A stretch of 19,177 bases of DNA from JBBDIO01 sp040880365 (GTDB taxonomy: Bacteria > Chloroflexota > Anaerolineae > Caldilineales > Caldilineaceae). The number at the start of each line of letters is the position of its first letter. Positions within the stretch are counted from its first letter, which is position 1. The notes under the pieces were generated by a model. It did not search any database, was not told the DNA's origin, and saw only the letters and a list, made by a program, of their open reading frames with translations. A program made the position numbers and the translations under genes. Of the stretch, positions 6,572 to 13,277 are shown one piece after another. The DNA lies in contig JBBDIO010000190.1 of NCBI GenBank assembly GCA_040880365.1, positions 1 to 19,177 on the forward strand, given 5' to 3'.

Positions 6572-6940
6572 ATGTTCACAGACCCAGCATCACCCGTCTT
6601 TTTGCGCATTCAGCAACTGGTTTCCCAAATCCCCGCGGGCAAAGTCGCCACCTACGGGCAAATTGCGCTCTACGTGGGCAACTGCACGCCGCGCATAGTC
6701 GGCTTCGCAATGGCCGCACTGCCCGCCGATGGTGACGTGCCCTGGCAGCGGGTCATCAATGCCCAGGGCAAGATCAGTCTGCGCGCCGACGGTTTTGGCA
6801 GCGAAGAACAACGCCTGCGCCTGGAAGCCGAAGGCGTGCGCTTCGACACTCAGAATCGGGTAAACCTGCGCATCTACGGCTGGGCCGGACCCGACCTCGC
6901 GTGGCGGTTGGAACACGGTTATGACCCTGAAGATTTGTAA
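6572..6940 (+). CDS. Alkyltransferase-like protein (ATL), MGMT-family DNA-binding protein
   Basis: A 122-residue protein similar to the DNA-binding domain of O6-alkylguanine-DNA alkyltransferase (MGMT/Ogt). The family signatures are P-A-G-K-V-A-T-Y-G-Q-I-A (21-32), the helix-turn-helix with R41-I-V-G-F-A-M, and the active-site region. There, the P-C-H-R of true alkyltransferases is replaced by P57-W58-Q59-R60. Loss of the reactive Cys with Trp in its place defines ATL proteins (E. coli YbaZ, yeast Atl1). These flip out and bind O6-alkylguanine but do not dealkylate it, handing the lesion to nucleotide-excision repair. The C-terminal W-R-L-E-H-G-Y region is also seen in bacterial ATLs. ATG 6572 is chosen because family homology starts there; the frame runs up to 6506, but that part lies in a hairpin region. 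The ribosome-binding site is weak. Confidence 0.9.
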   Translation: MFTDPASPVFLRIQQLVSQIPAGKVATYGQIALYVGNCTPRIVGFAMAALPADGDVPWQRVINAQGKISLRADGFGSEEQRLRLEAEGVRFDTQNRVNLRIYGWAGPDLAWRLEHGYDPEDL

Positions 6941-6978
6941 CGTATAGCTAGAGAGGCGGCATCCTACACTCTTAACGC

Positions 6979-7006
6979 ACGCTATACGCAATACGCTATA
7001 CGCGGC
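6979..7006. repeat. 14-bp tandem repeat built from ACGCNNN heptads
   Basis: ACGCTATACGC occurs at 6979-6989 and 6993-7003, a period of exactly 14. Internally it reads as the heptads ACGCTAT, ACGCAAT, ACGCTAT, ACGCGGC. The reverse complement of its core (CGTATAGC) lies at 6941-6948, just after the ATL stop. It sits in the 92-base gap before the FAD oxidoreductase. Confidence 0.75.
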
Positions 7007-7032
7007 ACACAGCAACCACAAGGTACACACAC

Positions 7033-8250
7033 ATGGATTTACGGTCGAGATATCCATTCTGGCTGGTTAAAAACGGGATTCCTGCTACATATCCGCCCCT
7101 GGATCGCGAACTCGAGACCGATGTGGTGGTGTTGGGAGCCGGCATTACCGGCGCATTAACGGCCTATGAACTCATGCGCCGCGAAATCGACGTAGTCGTG
7201 CTCGACAAGCGCGACGCGGCCTGGGGGAGCACCAGCGCCAGCACGGGGCTATTGCAATACGAGATCGACACCGATCTGCATGAACTGACGGATTTGATCG
7301 GCCGCGAGCGCGCAACCCGCGCCTACTGGCTGGGGGTCGAAGCGATTGAAGCACTGGCTGCAATTGTGCATGAACTGGGGGTCGATTGCCATTTCCGTCC
7401 CCGCGACAGCCTCTATGTGGCCCGGCGGCGGCAGGACGAAAAGCAGATTCGGGCCGAATTCGAGGCGCGTCGCCGCGCGGGCTTTGCCGTGCAAATGCTG
7501 GAACGCGCAACATTGATCGAACAATATGGCATGAATGCGCGCTGTGCAATTCTTTCGGAAATTGGCGCAGAAGTGGACCCCTACCTGCTGACCTATCACC
7601 TGCTGGGGCGGTGTCTTACCCGCGGCGTGCGCATCTTTGACCGCACGACCATGCAGCGGCTGATCCACCACGACGGCGAAGTGGTGGTCGAAACCGACCG
7701 TAACTATTCGATTCGCGCCAAAAAGGTGATCTTTGCAACCGGCTATGAATCGCAACTATATCTGAAACAGGATGTGGGCGATTTGAACTCCTCATTTGCC
7801 GTGGTGACGGAACCGCTGGCCGCCCAGCCCCTGGGAGATACAACGCCGCCGATTGATTATCTAATGTGGGAGGCCGCGCGCCCCTATCTGTATGTGCGCA
7901 ACACTGTCGATGGCCGCCTGATTATCGGCGGGGAGGATGAACCCTTTCGCGATCCCGAAAAGCGCGACCGCTTGATCAGCAAGAAATCGGCCCGATTGCT
8001 CAAACGCTTCCAGGCTTTTTACCCGGACCACCCGCTGCCGGAGATTGCATTTTCCTGGGCCGGCACGTTTGGAGAGACCAAAGACGGGTTGGCCTATATC
8101 GGCGAAACCGAAGAGGTTCCCAATGCGTATTGGGCTATGGGCTACGGCGGCAATGGCATCACATGGAGCATGATTGCCTCGCGTATTCTGGCCGACCTCT
8201 ACCAGGGCGTGCCCAATGCCGATGCGCATCTGTTTCGCCTGGATCGTTGA
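7033..8250 (+). CDS. FAD-dependent oxidoreductase, DAO family
   Basis: A 405-residue flavoprotein of the D-amino-acid oxidase/glycine oxidase (DAO) family, oxidising an amine or amino-acid-like substrate with FAD. The N-terminal Rossmann motif V-V-V-L-G-A-G-I-T-G (31-40) and the acidic residue ending the second strand (V-V-V-L-D58) bind the ADP part of FAD. S-T-S-A-S-T-G-L-L-Q (67-76) is the typical second FAD contact. Near the C-terminus, G-L-A-Y-I-G and W-A-M-G-Y-G-G-N-G-I-T form the last FAD-binding element. Length is normal for soluble single-domain members. There is no signal peptide or membrane helix, so it is probably cytoplasmic. ATG 7033 has ACAAGG about nine bases upstream. The substrate cannot be told, and the neighbours do not define a pathway. 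Confidence 0.9.
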   Translation: MDLRSRYPFWLVKNGIPATYPPLDRELETDVVVLGAGITGALTAYELMRREIDVVVLDKRDAAWGSTSASTGLLQYEIDTDLHELTDLIGRERATRAYWLGVEAIEALAAIVHELGVDCHFRPRDSLYVARRRQDEKQIRAEFEARRRAGFAVQMLERATLIEQYGMNARCAILSEIGAEVDPYLLTYHLLGRCLTRGVRIFDRTTMQRLIHHDGEVVVETDRNYSIRAKKVIFATGYESQLYLKQDVGDLNSSFAVVTEPLAAQPLGDTTPPIDYLMWEAARPYLYVRNTVDGRLIIGGEDEPFRDPEKRDRLISKKSARLLKRFQAFYPDHPLPEIAFSWAGTFGETKDGLAYIGETEEVPNAYWAMGYGGNGITWSMIASRILADLYQGVPNADAHLFRLDR

Positions 8251-8316
8251 GGTGCGAAGCGCGAGCTTCAACGGTGCGTAACACAAAACGGGAATAAGTT
8301 CCAGAAAGGAGCGTGC

Positions 8317-8895
8317 GTGGAAATCCTGGTCACTCTAGCACTTGGCATTGGACTGGCCTCTGCCAGCGGGTTCCGAATCTTTGTGCCCTTCACATTTCTC
8401 AGCATGGCTGCCCTCGCGGGCATGGTCGAGCTTTCCCCCACCTGGGATTGGATCGGCACCTACCCTGCGCTGATCACCTTTTCCATCGCGACCCTGCTGG
8501 AAATCACAGCCTACTACATTCCCTGGCTCGATAATCTGCTCGATACAGTTGCCGTCCCCGCGGCCATCGTCGCCGGATCTGTCGTCACCGCTTCGGTAAC
8601 GACGGAACTGTCGCCGCTCCTCACCTGGACACTGGCGATCATTGTGGGTGGCGGCGCAGCCGGGGTCGTGCAAGCCGGGACCACCGTATTGCGCAGCCTC
8701 TCGTCGGTGGGGTCGCTGGGCACGGGTAACTTTATCGTCGCGACGAGCGAGTGGGTTGCCGCCACCATTTTCGCGCTGCTTGCCATATTGCTGCCCATCT
8801 TCGCCGCGCTCAGCGCGCTGGTCATTGTCATTCTCATCCTTCGCCGCCTGCGCCGGGGACGCCGCCCACAGCATACCGCACAGCCAACGGCATAA
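8317..8895 (+). CDS. DUF4126-type membrane protein
   Basis: A 192-residue integral membrane protein that I recognise as DUF4126-like, a family of unknown function. The start resembles it closely: L-A-L-G-I-G-L-A-S-A-S-G-F-R-I-F-V-P (near 7-24), followed by a P-A-L-I-T-F-S-I-A-T-L-L-E-I-x-A-Y-Y-I-P-W-L-D-N segment typical of the group. I count about five or six hydrophobic stretches (near 5-37, 48-70, 79-95, 102-122, 138-175). The protein ends in a basic tail (R-R-L-R-R-G-R-R-P). GTG 8317 is the start because AAAGGAG lies five bases upstream; a GTG four bases earlier is out of frame. It follows the FAD enzyme after 66 bases, perhaps as one transcript. Confidence 0.82.
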   Translation: MEILVTLALGIGLASASGFRIFVPFTFLSMAALAGMVELSPTWDWIGTYPALITFSIATLLEITAYYIPWLDNLLDTVAVPAAIVAGSVVTASVTTELSPLLTWTLAIIVGGGAAGVVQAGTTVLRSLSSVGSLGTGNFIVATSEWVAATIFALLAILLPIFAALSALVIVILILRRLRRGRRPQHTAQPTA

Positions 8896-8934
8896 GCAAC
8901 GCGCAGCAATTTGCAGTTTTGGACGATTTGCAAT

Positions 8935-8963
8935 TTGACGTGCGCGACTGAGTATGGTAATTT
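8935..8963 (+). promoter_or_regulatory. Sigma70-like promoter
   Basis: TTGACG (8935-8940) and TAATTT (8958-8963) are separated by the optimal 17 bases. No coding region follows for more than 500 bases, and the first terminator lies about 205 bases downstream of the -10 box. Confidence 0.5.
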
Positions 8964-9168
8964 GGCAATTCTGGCATAGCAATCTTGGCTGCCTGCCACG
9001 CAGCAACGGCAATTGACGCAAGTCGCGCTACCAATCAGACGCACACCAAATATGGCAACGCAACGTATAATACCGCAAACCATATCTGCCCGCACCTCTA
9101 CTCTGTCGCAAACCGACAAGTTGATTCAGGCTGCCTTGCGTTCATCTTGCCCTGCATACGCCTATCCC

Positions 9169-9205
9169 AACCCACGCCGCACACCCGGGCGTGGGTTTTC
9201 TTTTT
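9169..9205 (+). terminator. Rho-independent terminator 1
   Basis: AACCCACGCC (9169-9178) pairs perfectly with GGCGTGGGTT (9188-9197) around a nine-base loop, followed by TTCTTTTT to 9205. It is 273 bases beyond the DUF4126 stop, so either that mRNA has a long 3' end or a separate non-coding RNA ends here. Confidence 0.88.
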
Positions 9206-9299
9206 CCAGCTATTACTATTTCTATTTTACCGAAGCCACGCCATCCTGCGCAGCAAGGCGGTCTCTACCTGGATAGACACAGGGAAGTCTGGACCCAAC

Positions 9300-9338
9300 G
9301 AGGGCGTGGAATGGCGAAATTCCCGCCCTCTTTTTTTT
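9300..9338 (+). terminator. Rho-independent terminator 2
   Basis: GAGGGCG (9300-9306) pairs with CGCCCTC (9324-9330). After a one-base bulge at 9307, GGAAT (9308-9312) pairs with ATTCC (9319-9323), and eight T residues follow (9331-9338). It is 95 bases after terminator 1 and 156 bases before aroH. Confidence 0.9.
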
Positions 9339-9371
9339 GCCCGCATTTAAGTGTGCAGGGCAAATGTTCAA

Positions 9372-9403
9372 GTCGTTTCACAATCTGCAATCAGTGAAAC
9401 GAC
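9372..9403. promoter_or_regulatory. Perfect 10-bp hairpin upstream of aroH
   Basis: GTCGTTTCAC (9372-9381) and GTGAAACGAC (9394-9403) form a perfect stem around a 12-base loop. There is no T-tract on either strand, so it is not an intrinsic terminator. It is a candidate operator or leader RNA structure for the aromatic operon. Confidence 0.5.
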
Positions 9404-9446
9404 ACATAAAAAACCAGCACTATCTACTGCAAATAAACTGCTGAAA

Positions 9447-9458
9447 ACAGACGTCTGT
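9447..9458. promoter_or_regulatory. 12-bp perfect palindrome ACAGACGTCTGT
   Basis: A gapless palindrome centred between 9452 and 9453, 36 bases before the aroH start and overlapping an AT-rich stretch (TAATTAA) that could hold a -10 box. It has the form expected of a dimeric regulator site. No known regulator motif is recognised. Confidence 0.45.
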
Positions 9459-9494
9459 AATTAACTTCGGAAGACAAATTGAGGAGAGAAAGTC

Positions 9495-9929
9495 ATGGCA
9501 TTTCGCGGTGTACGCGGCGCAACCACAATCGAAGAGGACAATCGCGAATTGGTGTTGCGCGCCACGCGTGAGCTTCTGGCCCTGATGATCCGCCTGAATC
9601 AAATCGAATCGGCAGATGTGGGCAGCATCATATTCAGCACCACGCGCGATATCCGCTCGGTCTTTCCCGCACTGGCAGGCCGCCAGTTGGGCTGGCTCGA
9701 TGTGCCGCTGCTCTGTACCCACGAAATGGACGTGCCCGGCGCGTTGCCCTTGTGCATTCGCATTCTCTTACATTGGAATACTGACAAGGCCCAGAATGAT
9801 ATCCAGCATGTGTATCTGCGCGAAGCCACCAGCCTGCGCCCCGACAAAACCCTGACGCTTTCGGCGCAGGATATGGAAGAACTCAACAGCTGGATAGAAG
9901 CGCAACTAGCCGAAAACCACACGCGCTAA
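9495..9929 (+). CDS. aroH: Chorismate mutase, AroH type
   Basis: A 144-residue monofunctional chorismate mutase of the trimeric AroH class, converting chorismate to prephenate. Active-site residues known from the Bacillus subtilis enzyme are recognisable with a one-residue offset: Arg7 (F-R-G-V-R-G), Glu77 (C-T-H-E-M-D-V), Arg89 (L-C-I-R), Tyr107 (H-V-Y-L-R) and Arg115 (S-L-R-P-D). Length is normal (127-residue family core plus a short helical C-terminal extension). ATG 9495 has a good GAGGAG ribosome-binding site. It is the first gene of the aromatic cluster, and the next gene, pheA, uses its product prephenate. The hairpin and palindrome upstream may be control sites. Confidence 0.95.
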   Translation: MAFRGVRGATTIEEDNRELVLRATRELLALMIRLNQIESADVGSIIFSTTRDIRSVFPALAGRQLGWLDVPLLCTHEMDVPGALPLCIRILLHWNTDKAQNDIQHVYLREATSLRPDKTLTLSAQDMEELNSWIEAQLAENHTR

Positions 9930-9991
9930 TCCCGGCCTACTCCATTGCTTTATTGTTTTGGATAACATTTTGAATCAGAGGGAGATCTGAC

Positions 9992-10852
9992 ATGACCACG
10001 GTAGCATTTCAGGGCGAACCCGGCGCCTATTCCGAAGAAGCCATTCGCCTGCATTTTGGAAAATCGGCCCAGCCGCTGCCGTGTCGCGCGTTCGAGCATA
10101 TCTTCGATGCCGCGGAATCGGGCACAGCCGACTTTGCCGTTGCACCCGTAGAAAACTCTTCGGCAGGCAGTATCAACAAATCCTACGACCTGCTGTTGGA
10201 ACACGATCTGAAAGTGCATGGCGAAATTCTCCTGCGCGTGCGCCATTGTCTGCTGACCACGCCGGGCAATGCCGACAAGATCAAAGAAGTGCGCAGCCAC
10301 TATCAGGCACTGGCCCAATGCGAAGAGTATCTCAACCGTCACAACTATGTCGCCGTGCCCTGGTACGATACTGCGGGCAGCGCCAAAGACCTGGCCGCCA
10401 CGCCCTCCACAGGCGTGGCGGTGATCGCCAGTGCGCTGGCGGCCGATCACTATGGGCTGGAGATTGTAGAAGAAGGCATCGAGGATATGCACAACAACTA
10501 CACCCGCTTTTTTGTAGTGGGCAAGGGCGATGCCGCGCGCACCCCGGTTGCCAAGACCTCTGTCATCTTTGCCGTACCCAACACGCCCGGTTCACTCTAT
10601 GAAGCCTTAAGCGAATTCGCCAAACGCAATATTAACCTCACCAAGCTGGAAAGCCGCCCGCGCCGCAATCGGCCCTGGCAATATGTCTTCTATCTGGATT
10701 TCGACGGCCACTGGCAAGACCCCGCGGCCGGTGAGGCCATGCTGGCTTTGCTCAGCCGTGCCGCCTTCGTCAAGCTGTTGGGCAGCTATCCCCCAGCGCC
10801 CAGCGAAAAGCCGACCAGCACCGCCGGTCAAGCCGAAATTTTGCAGATTTGA
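9992..10852 (+). CDS. pheA: Prephenate dehydratase with ACT domain
   Basis: A 286-residue monofunctional prephenate dehydratase, converting prephenate to phenylpyruvate in phenylalanine synthesis. The catalytic domain starts V-A-F-Q-G-E-P-G-A-Y-S (4-14), contains P-V-E-N-S-S-A-G-S (52-60) and ends with the T-R-F motif (171-173). The C-terminal ACT domain (about 186-265) shows N-T-P-G-S-L-Y-E-A-L (197-206) and E-S-R-P (220-223), the phenylalanine-binding sites of the family, so feedback inhibition by Phe is expected. No chorismate mutase domain is fused; that function comes from the adjacent aroH. The start has a good GAGGGAG site. The last 20 residues are Pro/Thr-rich and poorly conserved. 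The gap to aroH is 62 bases. Confidence 0.95.
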   Translation: MTTVAFQGEPGAYSEEAIRLHFGKSAQPLPCRAFEHIFDAAESGTADFAVAPVENSSAGSINKSYDLLLEHDLKVHGEILLRVRHCLLTTPGNADKIKEVRSHYQALAQCEEYLNRHNYVAVPWYDTAGSAKDLAATPSTGVAVIASALAADHYGLEIVEEGIEDMHNNYTRFFVVGKGDAARTPVAKTSVIFAVPNTPGSLYEALSEFAKRNINLTKLESRPRRNRPWQYVFYLDFDGHWQDPAAGEAMLALLSRAAFVKLLGSYPPAPSEKPTSTAGQAEILQI

Positions 10853-10879
10853 GGTTTTGAGTTTTCAAGGAGAAGAAAA

Positions 10880-11956
10880 ATGATTGTCATCATGCAGCCG
10901 GGCGCCACTGCCGCCGATGTCGAAGAAGTGATTCAGAAAGCCCAGTCTCTGGGTGTCCAGACCCATCCCATCTATGGCGAGCAGCGCACGGTTGTGGCGT
11001 TGGTCGGCAACCTGACCCGCATCAGCCGCGACACGTTCAACGCGATGGACGGAGTGCGCGAAACGGTGCGTATCCAGGAACCCTACAAGCTCTCCAGCCG
11101 GTCGACTCGGCCCGACAACAGCATCATCACGCTGGCGAACGGTGCGCAGATCGGCAGCACAGAAGTCGTGATCATGGCCGGGCCGTGCAGCGTGGAAAGC
11201 CGCGAACAGATCATCGAAGTCGCCGAAGCGGTGAAAGCTGCCGGCGCAAAGGTGTTGCGCGGCGGAGCATTCAAGCCGCGCACAAGCCCCTATAGCTTCC
11301 AGGGATTGGGCGAGCAAGGGTTACAATATCTGGCAGAAGCGCGTGAAAAAACCGGCCTGCCGGTGATCACCGAAGTCATGACGGTGGAGGCGCTGCCGAT
11401 GGTCGCCGAATACACCGACATTCTTCAGATTGGCGCGCGCAATATGCAAAACTATGGCCTGTTGCAGGCCGTGGGACAGGTGGATAAGCCTGTCATGTTG
11501 AAACGCGGGCTAAGCGGCACCGTCGAAGAGTTGCTCATGTGTGCCGAATATATCATCAGCAACGGCAACGCCAACGTGTTGGTGTGCGAGCGGGGTATCC
11601 GCACCTATGAAACCGCCACCCGCAACACCTTCGATCTCAACGCGGTGCCGGTGCTCAAACAGACCACCCACCTGCCCGTCGCCGCCGATCCTTCGCACGG
11701 TACCGGCTATCGCGAATATGTGCCCGCGATGAGCAAAGCCGCAGTCGCCGCCGGTGCCGACGCGCTGCTGCTGGAAGTCCACCCCGATCCCGATAACGCC
11801 GTGAGCGACGGTCGCCAGTCGATGGACCTGGAGACCTTTGCCCAGCTCATGCGCGACCTGAGTCGAATTGCCGGCGCCGTTGACCGCTATATTGGCGATG
11901 CCCCAATGCCGGCAAATGGCGAACCGCGCGCCGCAGCCGCCACCCACGCCGTTTGA
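10880..11956 (+). CDS. aroF: DAHP synthase, class I-beta (first copy)
   Basis: A 358-residue 3-deoxy-D-arabino-heptulosonate-7-phosphate synthase, condensing phosphoenolpyruvate with erythrose 4-phosphate at shikimate-pathway entry. An N-terminal ferredoxin-like/ACT-like regulatory domain (about 1-70), known to mediate Tyr/Phe inhibition in the Thermotoga enzyme, precedes the TIM barrel. Barrel motifs: M-A-G-P-C-S-V-E-S (99-107, metal-ligand Cys103), G-G-A-F-K-P-R-T-S-P-Y-S-F-Q-G, I-G-A-R-N-M-Q-N, L-K-R-G, D-P-S-H-G-T-G (metal-ligand His) and L-E-V-H-P-D-P (metal-ligand Glu). A tail of about 20 Ala/Pro-rich residues is absent from the second copy. AAGGAG lies ahead of ATG 10880. It follows pheA after 27 bases and precedes a closely related copy, so the two are a tandem duplicate pair. 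Confidence 0.95.
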   Translation: MIVIMQPGATAADVEEVIQKAQSLGVQTHPIYGEQRTVVALVGNLTRISRDTFNAMDGVRETVRIQEPYKLSSRSTRPDNSIITLANGAQIGSTEVVIMAGPCSVESREQIIEVAEAVKAAGAKVLRGGAFKPRTSPYSFQGLGEQGLQYLAEAREKTGLPVITEVMTVEALPMVAEYTDILQIGARNMQNYGLLQAVGQVDKPVMLKRGLSGTVEELLMCAEYIISNGNANVLVCERGIRTYETATRNTFDLNAVPVLKQTTHLPVAADPSHGTGYREYVPAMSKAAVAAGADALLLEVHPDPDNAVSDGRQSMDLETFAQLMRDLSRIAGAVDRYIGDAPMPANGEPRAAAATHAV

Positions 11957-12062
11957 TAAGCGGCTTCCCAACTGGTTAACCCGCAGGATACGCGCCCAAA
12001 AATCGCGTACTGTCAAAAAAGTGTTATACACGCAAGCTAGCAAGATACGAGGAAAAGCTACT

Positions 12063-13079
12063 ATGATTATAGTGATGCAGAACCATGCCACACCCAAGCA
12101 AATCGAAGATGTGGTCAAGCGCGTTGAAGAGCTGGGCAACAAAGTCCACCTGAGCCGCGGCGAAGCCCGCACCATCATCGGCATTATCGGCGCCGACGAA
12201 CACCGTATTCAGGAGGGCGTCTTTGAAGCGATGGACGGCGTCGACAAGACCATGCGCGTCATGCAGCCCTACAAGGCCGCCAGCCGCGACTTCAGTGTAG
12301 GCAACACCGTCATTGATATCAACGGCGTAAAAATTGGCGGCGAAAAAGTGGTCGTCATGGCCGGTCCCTGTAGTGTGGAAAACCGCGAAATGCTCCTGGA
12401 AACGGCCCAGGCCGTTCGCGAAGCGGGCGCAACCATCCTGCGCGGCGGCGCGTTCAAGCCCCGCAGCAGCCCCTACAGCTTCCAGGGGCTAGGCGAAGAA
12501 GGGCTGGAATATCTGGCAGAAGCCCGGGAAAAGACCGGATTGCCCATCATCACCGAAGTCATGAGCACCGACGACATCGAAGTGATCGGCAAATATGCGG
12601 ATATCTACCAGGTCGGTGCCCGCAACACGCAGAACTATCCCCTGCTGCGCGCGCTAGGCCATGTCAACAAGCCGGTATTTCTCAAGCGCGGCTTCAGCAC
12701 TACCATCGAAGAGCTGCTCATGAGCGCCGAATACATTCTCAGCGGCGGCAATATGCAGGTCATCGTCTGCGAGCGCGGCATCCGCACCTATGAAACGGCG
12801 ACGCGCTTCACATTCGATGTAAACGCCATTCCTGTTCTCAAAGAACAAAGCCATCTGCCTGTCGCCGCCGATCCGGCCCACGGCACCGGCAAAGCCAGCC
12901 TCATCGATTCCATCTCTCGCGCCGCGGTTGCTGCCGGGGCCGATGCCCTGATGCTGGAAGTGCATCCCGACCCGTCGAAGGCCATGAGCGACGGCGCGCA
13001 GAGCCTGACCTTCGACCGTTTCGCCCAGGTAATGAAGTCCTTGCGCCCAATAGCCGAAGCCGTCGGTCGCAGCCTGTAG
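12063..13079 (+). CDS. aroF: DAHP synthase, class I-beta (second copy)
   Basis: A 338-residue paralogue of the preceding gene, with the same reaction and the same two-domain layout. ATG 12063 gives an N-terminus (M-I-I-V-M-Q) aligned with that of the first copy, with AGGAAAA upstream; the open frame continues upstream through the intergenic stretch, but those residues are not family-like. All catalytic motifs are kept: M-A-G-P-C-S-V-E-N, F-K-P-R-S-S-P-Y-S-F-Q-G, V-G-A-R-N-T-Q-N, L-K-R-G-F, D-P-A-H-G-T-G and L-E-V-H-P-D-P. The barrels are highly similar by eye, while the N-terminal regulatory domains are clearly more divergent. That would suit a pair of isoenzymes answering to different end products, which is inference. 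The gap to the first copy is 106 bases and I see no clear promoter or terminator in it. Confidence 0.95.
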   Translation: MIIVMQNHATPKQIEDVVKRVEELGNKVHLSRGEARTIIGIIGADEHRIQEGVFEAMDGVDKTMRVMQPYKAASRDFSVGNTVIDINGVKIGGEKVVVMAGPCSVENREMLLETAQAVREAGATILRGGAFKPRSSPYSFQGLGEEGLEYLAEAREKTGLPIITEVMSTDDIEVIGKYADIYQVGARNTQNYPLLRALGHVNKPVFLKRGFSTTIEELLMSAEYILSGGNMQVIVCERGIRTYETATRFTFDVNAIPVLKEQSHLPVAADPAHGTGKASLIDSISRAAVAAGADALMLEVHPDPSKAMSDGAQSLTFDRFAQVMKSLRPIAEAVGRSL

Positions 13080-13102
13080 ACAAACAGCGGACGGCAAGCG
13101 AC

Positions 13103-13130
13103 TACGCGTGAGATAATACGCGTGAGATAA
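13103..13130. repeat. Perfect 14-bp tandem duplication
   Basis: TACGCGTGAGATAA occurs twice back to back (13103-13116, 13117-13130) with no mismatch, directly before the large inverted repeat at 13131. Confidence 0.92.
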
Positions 13131-13177
13131 GGGGTAATTGGGTATTTGCGGATTATAGGAAAATGCCCAATTACCCC
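13131..13177. repeat. 17-bp inverted repeat (large hairpin) between aroF and tyrA
   Basis: The left arm 13131-13147 (GGGGTAATTGGGTATTT) pairs with the right arm 13161-13177 (AAATGCCCAATTACCCC), 17 pairs with one G-U, around a 13-base loop. No T-tract follows, so it is not a standard terminator. With the adjacent 14-bp duplication it may be a small dispersed palindromic element, or an RNA processing or stability structure within the operon mRNA. The rest of this 198-base gap shows nothing recognisable. Confidence 0.85.
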
Positions 13178-13277
13178 ATTACCGACAGGCGCAACTGCCA
13201 ACGCGTACGCCGAGCTGCATCGCCGTTGTGAACTAACCATCAGCACCCACGAAAGCGACCGCCGAAAGCGCCGGACT

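Larger units (their letters stand above)
8896..9494. other. 599-bp non-coding gap before the aromatic cluster
   Basis: I see no supportable gene here; the open frames are short and lack ribosome-binding sites or family likeness. The gap does hold a good promoter (8935-8963), a perfect TATAAT at 9066-9071 with a poor -35, two strong intrinsic terminators (9169-9205 and 9300-9338), a 10-bp hairpin (9372-9403) and a 12-bp palindrome (9447-9458). The promoter at 8935 and the terminator at 9169 would bound a non-coding transcript of about 235 bases, and the stretch between the terminators could hold another of about 100. Either could instead be a leader or attenuator for the downstream operon. I found no T-box or tandem Trp codons. 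Confidence 0.6.

Noticed and set aside
8896..9168. tRNA or other known structured RNA gene
   Set aside because: No acceptor/anticodon/T-arm pattern and no match to RNase P, SRP, tmRNA or 6S hallmarks that I can recognise.
9260..9338. T-box riboswitch before the aromatic operon
   Set aside because: AGGGCGTGGAATGGCG near 9301 faintly resembles the T-box sequence, but it is part of the terminator stem, lacks the conserved A-C-C-G-C-G segment, and no stem I or specifier loop could be recognised.
9206..9494. Trp or Phe leader peptide for attenuation
   Set aside because: No short frame with a ribosome-binding site and tandem Trp, Phe or Tyr codons was found before terminator 2 or aroH.
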